Position numbers and translations under genes: made by a program. A DNA stretch of 26,709 bases, from assembly GCA_938084875.1 (NCBI GenBank), contig CALKFX010000125.1, positions 1-26,709 on the forward strand, read 5' to 3'. This stretch comes from an uncultured Flavobacteriales bacterium. GTDB lineage: Bacteria > Bacteroidota > Bacteroidia > Flavobacteriales_D > Parvicellaceae. Of this stretch, positions 6,859 to 15,256 are shown piece by piece. The notes beneath the pieces were generated by a model. It was not told the origin of the DNA. It saw only the letters and a list, made by a program, of their open reading frames with translations, and did no database searches. Position 1 is the first letter of the stretch. Each line of letters begins with the position of its first letter.

Positions 6859-8688
6859 ATGAAAAACTTAATTAGGATAGCTAAAATAACCTTGCAATTC
6901 AAAAGAACTCTTTTTTTGAATCTAGGATTTAATATTTTAGGAATGGTGTTTTCCATCTTTTCTTTTGCTATGATCATCCCTTTATTAAGAATTATATTCA
7001 ATTCTTCTACTGCTGTTTTTGAAAAAACAATTAGCTCCTACCATGGGGATTTCACCTGGACTAAAGATGGATTATTAAACTTTATCAATTATTACTTAGC
7101 CAAGCATGCAATAAGTGAAGGAAGATATTCTACACTAATATTGATCTGTATATTTTTAGTAATAATGGTTTTTTTAAAAAATATGTTTACTTTCTTAAGC
7201 ACATTTTTTCTCTCAGATTTAGTTCAAAGTTCAGTAAAAAAATTGCGAGAAAAAATGTATCAAAAAATACTTGTTTTACCTATGTCCTTCTTTTCAGATG
7301 AAAGAAAAGGAAATTTATTATCGACCTTTTCTGCTGATTTAAAAGAGACTGAACTTGCAATTAAAGCAACTACTAACGCAATTTTTAAAGATCCATTTTA
7401 TGTTATCGGCTATTTTTTTACCCTTTTTATTATAAGTTTTAAATTGACTTTTTTTATAGTGTTGTTCTTACCTATTGCGGGACTCATTATTTCAAAAATT
7501 AGTAATGGTTTAAAGAAGAGATCTAAAAAGGGACAAGAGAATTTGGGAGATATATTATCCTTGACTGAAGAAACCTTATTTGGCTTAAAAATTATAAAAA
7601 GTTTTAATGCTCAGTCCTTTATAAATAAAAAATATCAGATGAAAAGCAATTCGCTTTATAACTTAATGCTCGGAATAAATAGAAGAATTTACTTGGCATC
7701 TCCAATAAGTGAATTTTTGGGGGTTTTAGCAACTTCTGGAGTCTTATTATACGGCGGAAACTTAGTTCTGAATGAGTTTATTCAACCAGATGTTTTTATT
7801 GGTTATCTTATTTTGTTTTCTCAGCTTATAAGTCCATTCAAATCTATTTCTAAGGCTGTTTATGACTCATCTCAAGGAATCGCAGCTTTAGAACGAATTG
7901 AAAAAATAACATTACAAGACCAATTAATAGTAAATAGTCCTGCAACCCCACAACCCATAAGTTTCAAAAAAGAAATAAGTTTTAACAACGTTTCCTTTAA
8001 ATACAACCAAGAACAGGTTTTGGAAGACATTTCATTTAAAATAAAAAAAGGTGAAACAGTAGCAATTGTAGGTCATTCAGGGGCAGGTAAATCAACAATT
8101 GCAGATTTATTAATTAGATTTTATGATGTTGTCGAAGGAAGTATAAATATAGATAACATAAACATTAAAAAAATCAATCTAAATCAGCTTAGAAACTTAA
8201 TGGGAGTAGTAACACAAGATTCTATTCTATTCAATGATACTGTTGTAAATAATATTGCTTTTGGAGTTGAAATAGAAAATTCTAAAGTCTTGGAATCTTC
8301 TAAAATGGCCAATGCTGATGAATTTATTCAAAACCTTGATGAAAAATACGAGACGTTTATTGGGGATGCCGGCAACAAATTATCTGGTGGTGAAAAACAA
8401 AGGTTGAGCATAGCCAGAGCAATTTATAAAAACCCCGAAATACTTATTTTAGATGAAGCCACATCTTCATTAGATACCAAGTCTGAAAAAGCTGTTCAAG
8501 AAGCTTTAAACAGATTAATGAAAAATCGAACTTCTTTGGTTATAGCACATAGATTATCAACAATCCAAAATGCCGATAAAATTATTGTTTTAGATAGTGG
8601 AAAAATTGTAGAAATAGGTAATCACAAAGAATTGGTAGCCAAAAACAGCTTTTATAAGAAATTTATAGATATGCAATCTTTTGAATGA
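6859..8688 (+). CDS. ABC exporter, MsbA-like half transporter
   Basis: 609 residues with a fused membrane domain (about 1-340, six predicted helices) and a nucleotide-binding domain (about 370-609). The ATPase motifs are intact: Walker A GHSGAGKST (405-413), the Q-loop in VTQDSILF, signature LSGGE (508-512), Walker B ILILDE with catalytic glutamate (528-533), and the switch histidine in IAHRLS (H564). As a homodimer it should export a lipid or other hydrophobic substrate. The family includes MsbA (lipid A flippase) and related lipid, peptide and drug exporters, and sequence alone does not fix the substrate. The TGA stop overlaps the rsmA start (ATGATG), so the two are coupled. Confidence 0.9.
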   Translation: MKNLIRIAKITLQFKRTLFLNLGFNILGMVFSIFSFAMIIPLLRIIFNSSTAVFEKTISSYHGDFTWTKDGLLNFINYYLAKHAISEGRYSTLILICIFLVIMVFLKNMFTFLSTFFLSDLVQSSVKKLREKMYQKILVLPMSFFSDERKGNLLSTFSADLKETELAIKATTNAIFKDPFYVIGYFFTLFIISFKLTFFIVLFLPIAGLIISKISNGLKKRSKKGQENLGDILSLTEETLFGLKIIKSFNAQSFINKKYQMKSNSLYNLMLGINRRIYLASPISEFLGVLATSGVLLYGGNLVLNEFIQPDVFIGYLILFSQLISPFKSISKAVYDSSQGIAALERIEKITLQDQLIVNSPATPQPISFKKEISFNNVSFKYNQEQVLEDISFKIKKGETVAIVGHSGAGKSTIADLLIRFYDVVEGSINIDNINIKKINLNQLRNLMGVVTQDSILFNDTVVNNIAFGVEIENSKVLESSKMANADEFIQNLDEKYETFIGDAGNKLSGGEKQRLSIARAIYKNPEILILDEATSSLDTKSEKAVQEALNRLMKNRTSLVIAHRLSTIQNADKIIVLDSGKIVEIGNHKELVAKNSFYKKFIDMQSFE

Positions 8689-9452
8689 TGGACGTAAAAC
8701 CAAAAAAATACTTAGGACAACATTTTTTAACAGATGAAAAAATAAGCGAGCAAATATCTGATGCTATTTCAAAGTCTAAAAAAATTAACTTACTTGAAAT
8801 TGGACCTGGAACAGGTGCTTTGACAAAGTTTCTCTTACATGAAAATATTGATTTAATTTCCTACGAGGTAGACGAAGAATCAATAACCTATTTAAAAAAT
8901 GCTTATCCAACTTTGATAGTTCACAATAAAGATGTTTTAAAAACTGATTGGACTAAAATATTTAAAGGAAACTATTCCGTTACTGGAAATTTTCCTTATA
9001 ACATATCTTCTCAAATACTTTTCAAAATCTATGAAAACAGAGCAATAATAGATGAAATGGTGGGAATGTTTCAGAAAGAAGTTGCTGAAAGGGTTTGCTC
9101 GGGACTAGGGACTAAGAAGTATGGTATTTTATCTGTATTAATTCAAGCATTTTACGATGTAGAATATTTATTTACAGTAAATGAAGAAGTTTTTAATCCA
9201 CCACCAAAAGTAAAATCTGGTGTGATTAAAATTACTAGAAATAATATAATTGAATTAGATTGTGACGAAAAATTATTTTTTCGAGTTGTCAAAGCTATTT
9301 TTAATCAACGAAGGAAAATGGCTAGAAATTCACTAAAATCTTTATTAGGAGATAAAAAAATTGACCATATTTTACTAACTAAAAGACCAGAAGAACTTTC
9401 CATTGAAAACTTTATAGAAATCACAAAGATGATAGAATCCAAAATTAACTAG
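8685..9452 (+). CDS. rsmA: 16S rRNA dimethyladenosine transferase
   Basis: 255 residues, normal for RsmA (KsgA). It dimethylates two adjacent adenines in the terminal helix of 16S rRNA, a late 30S checkpoint. The N terminus PKKYLGQHFLTDEKI is diagnostic. SAM motif I is LEIGPGTGALTKFL (37-50), the catalytic motif IV is GNFPYNIS (101-108), and VFNPPPKVKSGVI precedes the helical C-terminal domain. Translation may begin at either of two adjacent ATGs (8685 or 8688); the second gives MDVKPKKYLG. It overlaps the ABC exporter gene. Confidence 0.96.
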   Translation: MMDVKPKKYLGQHFLTDEKISEQISDAISKSKKINLLEIGPGTGALTKFLLHENIDLISYEVDEESITYLKNAYPTLIVHNKDVLKTDWTKIFKGNYSVTGNFPYNISSQILFKIYENRAIIDEMVGMFQKEVAERVCSGLGTKKYGILSVLIQAFYDVEYLFTVNEEVFNPPPKVKSGVIKITRNNIIELDCDEKLFFRVVKAIFNQRRKMARNSLKSLLGDKKIDHILLTKRPEELSIENFIEITKMIESKIN

Positions 9453-9510
9453 CTAAAATCCAGTTAATAATTCATATTTTCGCGTAGATTATATTTCATA
9501 CTTTTTTTAC

Positions 9511-10860
9511 ATGCAGTTTGAATTAACCAAAGAATTTATAAACAATCTCATTTCGGCAATTGAAAGTGAAGAAAATAGCTTCATAGTAGAAACTATTAAT
9601 CCTTTGCATCCAGCAGATATTGCAGAAATATTGGAAATAGTTAATCTTCCACAAGCTCAATATCTATACCAATTGCTAGACGAAGAATTGGCTTCTGAAG
9701 TTTTAGTGGAAATTGAAGAGGATACTAGAGAGCAATTTCTTGCATCTTTTTCTGCAGAAGAAATTGCCGAGTCGATAGAAAAAATGGATGCTGACGATGC
9801 TACTGATGTTATTCAAGATTTACCGGAAGATGTCCAGGGAGAAGTTCTTGAAGCTATAAAAGACGAGGAACACTCTTCCGATATTTCAATGTTAATGAAC
9901 TATGACGAAGATAGTGCAGGTGGGATAATGGATGTAGATTTTGTTTCTGCGGATTGGAATTGGACAGTTAAAAACGCACTTAAAAAACTAAGAGAACAAG
10001 TAGAAAATGTAGATCAAGTTTATACTATTTACGTAGTGGATTCTTGCAATAAATTTAAAGGAATACTTTCTCTTAAAAGGTTTCTATATACATCTGACGA
10101 AACTTTAATAAAAGATATTTATAAAAAAGATTCTATTTCAGTTTTAGCCAATGAAGACTCTGAATCCGTAGCATTAAAAATGGAGAAATACGATTTAGTT
10201 GTGGTTCCGGTTGTGGATGAAAATAATAATTTGCTTGGTAGAATTACTATAGACGATGCCGTAGATGTAATTAAAGAAGAAGCAGAAAAAGATTATCAAA
10301 TGGCGAGTGGAATCTCTGAAAAAGTAGAATCGTCAGATTCATTATTTGTAATTAGTAGAGCTAGATTGCCATGGTTATTAATTGGACTAATTGGAGGAAT
10401 TCTTGGGGCATATGTTATTGGGTTTTTTGAATACCAATTAAAAGAAAATGCTGTAATGGCAACTTTTATTCCTTTAATATTAGCTATGGGAGGCAATGTT
10501 GGTGTGCAATCTTCGGCAATTATTGTACAATCCTTGGCTAACAATACTTTGAATTACGAGTCCATTTTTAAAAAATTGTTCAAAGAACTTCTTGTAGCAT
10601 TATTCAATGGGTTTATTTGCGCTTCTATAGCTTTGATATTCTGTTGGATTACAAGAAGTGATTTTTATCTTGCCTTAACAATTGGAGTTTCTTTAGTTGC
10701 TGTATTTACTTATGCGGGTCTTTTTGGAACATTTGTTCCATTAATACTCAATAAATATAAAATTGACCCTGCACTTGCTACTGGCCCATTTATTACTACC
10801 ACTAATGATATTATTGGATTACTCATCTATTTCTTAATAGGAATGGCTCTATACTTTTAG
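9511..10860 (+). CDS. mgtE: Magnesium transporter MgtE
   Basis: 449 residues with the full MgtE plan. The acidic N-terminal superhelical domain (about 1-130) has repeats such as HPADIAEILEIV. A CBS-domain pair (about 135-260) senses cytoplasmic magnesium, and a five-helix pore domain (about 285-449) follows. Pore landmarks are PLILAMGGNVGVQSS (321-335) and ATGPFITTTNDIIG (423-436), whose Asp433 corresponds to the magnesium-selective aspartate of Thermus MgtE. The protein is a dimeric inner-membrane Mg2+ channel gated by Mg2+ binding. A near-consensus box TATATTTC (9490-9497) precedes it. The 58-base upstream gap is too short for a magnesium riboswitch. It begins a three-gene operon. Confidence 0.95.
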   Translation: MQFELTKEFINNLISAIESEENSFIVETINPLHPADIAEILEIVNLPQAQYLYQLLDEELASEVLVEIEEDTREQFLASFSAEEIAESIEKMDADDATDVIQDLPEDVQGEVLEAIKDEEHSSDISMLMNYDEDSAGGIMDVDFVSADWNWTVKNALKKLREQVENVDQVYTIYVVDSCNKFKGILSLKRFLYTSDETLIKDIYKKDSISVLANEDSESVALKMEKYDLVVVPVVDENNNLLGRITIDDAVDVIKEEAEKDYQMASGISEKVESSDSLFVISRARLPWLLIGLIGGILGAYVIGFFEYQLKENAVMATFIPLILAMGGNVGVQSSAIIVQSLANNTLNYESIFKKLFKELLVALFNGFICASIALIFCWITRSDFYLALTIGVSLVAVFTYAGLFGTFVPLILNKYKIDPALATGPFITTTNDIIGLLIYFLIGMALYF

Positions 10861-10862
10861 TC

Positions 10863-11807
10863 ATGAGAATTGTTGTTTTAGATGATTTTTCAACTGTTAT
10901 AAATCAAACTCTTTCCAATTGGAACTGGCAGGTTATTAATGGCCAAAATTGGACTTCAGAAGATTTTAAAAAAAATGCCAGCCAAATAGAAGGAATTATA
11001 ATTAGATCTAAATTCCCCTTAGATAGGGAGCATCTTACATTAGCAAAAAAATTAAAATTTATAGCTAGACCTGGATCTGGATTAGAAAACATTGATTTAA
11101 AATATTGTGAAGAAAATAACATAGAAGTTTTTCGAAGTCCTGAAGGAAATAGAGATGCCTTAGCAGAACACACATTAGGAATGCTTCTTTCTCTTATTAA
11201 CCATTTAAATATTGCAAATAGTGAAGTTAGAAACAATATTTGGGAAAGAGAAAAAAATAGAGGAACAGAACTAAAAGGAAAAGTAATGGCCATTATTGGA
11301 TATGGATATATGGGAAAGGCATTTGCTCAAAGACTTAATGGATTTGAAATGGATGTTATTGCATATGACAAATACATTTCTGGATTTGGTACTAATCATG
11401 TAAAAGAAGTTAATTTGGAAGAAATATTTCAAAGAGCAGATTTTGTCAGTTTACATACTCCATTAACTAGTGAAACAATAGGAATAATGAATAGCTCTTT
11501 TTTTGAGAAATTCCAAAAACCTTTTATCGTAATTAATACTGCCAGAGGAAAATCTCTTATTGTGGAAGATTTAATTGATTTTTTAAACTCCAAAAAAATA
11601 ATTGGTGCCTGTTTAGATGTTTTAGATGTTGAGTCTTCAAATTTTAGCCTAAATAAAGTTGAAAATCAAAGTTTTGAAAAACTTAAAAAATTCAGTAATG
11701 TTGTCTTAAGCCCTCATATTGCTGGATGGAGCTACGAATCAAAAGAAAAAATGGCTCAAGTAATTTTAGAAAAAATTCACCGAAAATTTATATTACAGCA
11801 ACTATGA
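10863..11807 (+). CDS. D-isomer 2-hydroxyacid dehydrogenase (phosphoglycerate dehydrogenase-like)
   Basis: 314 residues. The NAD-binding core has GYGYMG (146-151) and DFVSLHTPLT (193-202). The catalytic triad is visible as Arg228 in INTARGK, Glu257 in LDVLDVE and His285 in SPHIAGWS. RPGSGLENIDLKYCEENNIEV is the usual substrate-domain segment. There is no C-terminal ACT domain, so it is the short form, as in many Bacteroidota proteins annotated as phosphoglycerate dehydrogenase. SerA (first step of serine synthesis) is the likeliest role, but glyoxylate/hydroxypyruvate or other 2-hydroxyacid activity cannot be excluded, and neither neighbour is a serine gene. It starts two bases after mgtE, and its stop overlaps the next gene by four bases. 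Confidence 0.85.
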   Translation: MRIVVLDDFSTVINQTLSNWNWQVINGQNWTSEDFKKNASQIEGIIIRSKFPLDREHLTLAKKLKFIARPGSGLENIDLKYCEENNIEVFRSPEGNRDALAEHTLGMLLSLINHLNIANSEVRNNIWEREKNRGTELKGKVMAIIGYGYMGKAFAQRLNGFEMDVIAYDKYISGFGTNHVKEVNLEEIFQRADFVSLHTPLTSETIGIMNSSFFEKFQKPFIVINTARGKSLIVEDLIDFLNSKKIIGACLDVLDVESSNFSLNKVENQSFEKLKKFSNVVLSPHIAGWSYESKEKMAQVILEKIHRKFILQQL

Positions 11808-13252
11808 TAAAGATGAGTAAATCAATGTTTTATAAAATTCTAGGTCCACTTCTCTTCCTTTCAACTTTATTTTTAAATCCACCCAGTGAAATGACAGAAA
11901 GTGGATTTAAACTATTAGGAATTATTCTTTGGATGGCAGTGTGGTGGATTAGTGAAGTAGTGCCAATAGCAGTCACTGCTCTACTACCAATAATTTTATT
12001 CCCTTCAACAAATGTGCTAAATATTCAAGAAACAGGCTCCAACTATGGTCATAAATATATTTTCTTGTTTATTGGTGGTTTTATCTTAGCTAATGCCATC
12101 CAAAAATGGAATCTTCATAGAAGAATTGCATTAAACATCATATTAAGATTAGGTGGAAGCAATGATAAAATCATATTGGGATTCATGCTAGCAACTGGGT
12201 TTCTTTCCATGTGGATTTCTAACACAGCAACAACTGTAATGATGCTACCAATTGCTTTATCAGTTATTAATCAGATGAAAGATCATCAAGACACATTAAA
12301 AAATGAAAATAAAATTTTCGGAAAAGCATTGATGCTAGCAGTTGCCTACAGTGCTTCTGCTGGTGGGATAGCTACTTTAATTGGAACACCACCAAACTTA
12401 ATATTTGCAGGGTTTGTTCAAGATAATTTCAATATTGAAATTTCATTTTTTCAGTGGATGAAGATTGGTGTTCCAGTGTCCATTATTTTAATGTTTTTTA
12501 TTTGGTGGTTTTTAACAAAAGTTGCTTTTAAAATGAACAAAGTTGGATTTCCCGGTGGAAAGAAAGAGATTAATAGACTGTTAAATCATATGGGAGGTAT
12601 TAGCAATGAAGAAAAGAAAATTCTTTTTGTATTTACCATTACTATACTCTGCTGGATATTTAGAAAAAATACCATAAATCTTTTAATACCAAATTTTGAC
12701 GACAGTATGATTGCAATTTCAAGTGCAATTATTTTATTCATTTTACCTTCCAATACCATTAAAGAGCCATTAATGAAATGGAAAGATGCTATTTCTATTC
12801 CTTGGGGAATACTTGTGCTTTTTGGAGGTGGATTATCCATTGCTAAGGGATTTCAAGCTACAGGTTTAGACAATTGGATTGGGGAGCAATTAACTTTTAT
12901 CTCATTTTCAAGTGCATTTATTGTTCTTCTACTTATAATAGCTGGTGTGAATTTTCTTACAGAACTCACCTCTAACATGGCAACTACAGCTATGCTTTTG
13001 CCAGTAATGATTCCATTAGCTGCTCTTATGGATATAAATCCTTATTTATTACTAGTAGGAACAACGCTAGCTGCTTCATGTGCGTTTATGTTGCCAGTTG
13101 CAACACCGCCAAATGCAGTTGTATTTGGATCAAAACTCCTAAATATCGCTGATATGGTAAAAGCTGGAATTCTCATAAACCTTTTTTCTATACTATTAAT
13201 TCTTTTAATGGTTTATTTTGGAATGCCATTTATATGGAACTTAACAATTTAA
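11804..13252 (+). CDS. SLC13 (DASS) family sodium-coupled anion symporter
   Basis: 482 residues from the ATG at 11804 (MIKMSKSMFYKILG), which overlaps the preceding stop as ATGA. In-frame codons further upstream lie inside the dehydrogenase gene. It is a polytopic inner-membrane protein of the divalent anion:Na+ symporter family. Both copies of the SNT signature are present, WISNTATTVMMLPIA and TELTSNMATTAMLLPV, each followed by a matching loop, GTPPNLIFAG and ATPPNAVVFG. These repeats form the sodium and substrate sites. Probable substrates are succinate and other C4-dicarboxylates, or sulfate; sequence alone does not separate them. It is the last gene of the mgtE operon. Confidence 0.88.
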   Translation: MIKMSKSMFYKILGPLLFLSTLFLNPPSEMTESGFKLLGIILWMAVWWISEVVPIAVTALLPIILFPSTNVLNIQETGSNYGHKYIFLFIGGFILANAIQKWNLHRRIALNIILRLGGSNDKIILGFMLATGFLSMWISNTATTVMMLPIALSVINQMKDHQDTLKNENKIFGKALMLAVAYSASAGGIATLIGTPPNLIFAGFVQDNFNIEISFFQWMKIGVPVSIILMFFIWWFLTKVAFKMNKVGFPGGKKEINRLLNHMGGISNEEKKILFVFTITILCWIFRKNTINLLIPNFDDSMIAISSAIILFILPSNTIKEPLMKWKDAISIPWGILVLFGGGLSIAKGFQATGLDNWIGEQLTFISFSSAFIVLLLIIAGVNFLTELTSNMATTAMLLPVMIPLAALMDINPYLLLVGTTLAASCAFMLPVATPPNAVVFGSKLLNIADMVKAGILINLFSILLILLMVYFGMPFIWNLTI

Positions 13253-15150
13253 AGTTTTACAACCCTTAGTTCTTCAACTTCATTTCCAAACTTTACTTTC
13301 AATAGGTAGATGCCCTTTTGAAAATTTATTAAAGAGATTATTTCACCTAATTGCATATCAATTAATTTGCCATTTATATCGAAAATATAAGTTTCAAATG
13401 GTCCCTTACTAGAATTTGATTTTAATTGAATGTTGTCAATAGTAACACTTGGATATGCAATAAGAGATTGTTTTTTAAGTATATTATAACTACTATGAAT
13501 TTCTCCATTAAATGCCCCAATATTGGGTAGTATGGTATTGGAAACATAGTTGCCAAAAAAATCCTTTCCACCATTATTATTTAAATAGTTCGTAGAGTCA
13601 TTACTTCCCGAAAGTAGTTTTCCATTACCAATTGCTGTACTATTATTTTGAATTTTATAAAGTTATGAATCATTTACGCCTTGACTAAAAGCATTAACTA
13701 AATGAGGATCTTCAAAAATAGCATTATTCAATAAATCACTATCTAAATCTATTCGAGAAGAATCGAAAAAAATATTGTGACTTATATTCAAAGTATTGGA
13801 TGTGTTTTGTAATAAAGTTGGAATTTTATTTCCATAGCTTCCAACATAAATTATATTATTATATAGGTGAACATCTCCAATATTTGGCCAAAAATAAATT
13901 TCAGGATTTAGAGTATCGTTTAAAAAAATAGTATTGTTGTAAATAAAACTCCCTATGTTAGGGCATCTTGGGCCTGACCCACAATAATTAGATATCCAAA
14001 ATATTTTTCCTTTTTTATTCCAACTTATATTATTAGGATCTACTCTGTAACCATCATTTACACTAATATTTTATCTGTAACCATAGTTGATATTGTCCCC
14101 TAAAATTTCTATAAAACCTCCTTCATTGTTGTAACTGTAGTTTTATTGAAATACAACATTTTCATTTCCATAATCTATATTTGCTCCGTAAGAATCTTGT
14201 GGCCCATGAGCGTTCATAAAATAATTATGTTGGACAATAACATCTTTACAATCAAAGGTCCATAATCCACTTCCTCTTTTCCACATTCTAGAGTCTATTC
14301 TTGAGTCGCTGTGGGTCAATGAACAATTTCGAACTAATATATTTTTTGACTTGTTGGGGACAAATCCCGAACCGCCAGTATTTTCAAAATTACAATCCAA
14401 AATTTGAAAATCTGTATTTTTCACGCTATCTATATTATTTAACCCTATTGACTTTATCCAAATCCCATAATGCCCAGTTTGTGAAAAATCAGAATTTGTA
14501 ATTTCTACATCTGAAATAATATTAAATAGAGAATTTACGGTGTCAGATTGAGTTTCAAACTTAATCCCATATCCTTTATGAATATTTTGACTTAATACTG
14601 GACTTGGGTGAATGTCGTGTATTTTTAAGTTGTTCATAGAAAAGCCTGTCAAAGACCTTGAACTAGCAACTATTTTAATTCCAAAGCGAACATTTTTTCC
14701 AGACCCCCAAGTATTATATTCCCCTGAAAAACCGGGAATTAACTTAACATTTCCAAGAGAATCTAGATGAGAATTATGATTGGAAATTTCTAAATTATTA
14801 ATACTAATATAATCGTCATTATATAACAAAATACAAGTCTGAAATCCATCGCCATTAATTATAGCTTATTCTATTCCACCATAAGTGTCAATTACAATGG
14901 ATTGTGTTGAGTTACCAAAACCTTTCAACCAGAACATGCCATGAAAAGTGTCTTGAGACCTAAATAAAATAGAATCCCCAGGATAAAAATTAAAAGTATT
15001 GAGTCTAGAAATTGTTTTAATGGGGTTTTATAAACTTAGTCCAGAATTTGAATCATTTCCTAAAGAACAACTTATATAATAAGTGGTAGCATTATTCCTT
15101 GCAAATGTAGAAAGTAAGTAAACAAGAAATATATATTTTCTAGTACTCAT
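13249..15150 (-). pseudogene. Secreted right-handed beta-helix protein with C-terminal sorting-like domain, interrupted by five in-frame TAA codons
   Basis: One continuous 634-codon frame runs from an ATG at 15150 to a final TAA at 13251-13249. It encodes a signal peptide (MSTRKYIFLVYLLSTFA, probable cleavage after NNA at 19-21), a region with YYISCSLGNDSNSG typical of secreted Bacteroidota proteins, a parallel beta-helix (about 60-480) with repeated strands such as DVIVQHNYFMNAHGP, and an end domain (about 555-633) with YIFDINGKLI and FQKGIYLLKV like the type A C-terminal domain of type IX secretion. TAA interrupts it at codons 41 (15030-15028), 95 (14868-14866), 336 (14145-14143), 360 (14073-14071) and 496 (13665-13663). 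The frame has no TAG, TGA or shift. The family may act on polysaccharides; enzyme activity is unproven. Pseudogene is the conservative call. Confidence 0.75.
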
Positions 15151-15256
15151 AGTCAATTTTAAATGACCTACACTAATTAATAAAACTTAAATTATTCATT
15201 CTAATATACGCAAGTTGTGAAAAACAAAATAGTAACAGATTAATGATTCTCTGGAA
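15151..15256. other. Spacer between secA and the beta-helix gene
   Basis: This 106-base AT-rich gap has no clear terminator hairpin. On the minus strand a TTG (15213-15211) is followed after 21 bases by TAAGTTTT (15189-15182), one base off TAnnTTTG. It is a weak promoter candidate 31 bases before the beta-helix ATG. Confidence 0.3.

Noticed and set aside
9453..9510. Magnesium riboswitch before mgtE
   Set aside because: Only 58 bases separate rsmA from mgtE, too short for an M-box or similar element, and no structured GC stems are visible.
14143..14829. A stand-alone 228-residue gene between two of the TAA codons
   Set aside because: It would need a TTG start in the middle of a beta-helix and has no signal peptide of its own. 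It is the longest open piece of the interrupted 634-codon frame.
13249..15150. Genome-wide reassignment of TAA to an amino acid
   Set aside because: TAA is the terminal codon of most other genes here (for example pdhB, ald, secA, etfA, both exbD genes and the SLC13 gene), ending each protein at its expected family length. Any recoding would have to be specific to this gene.
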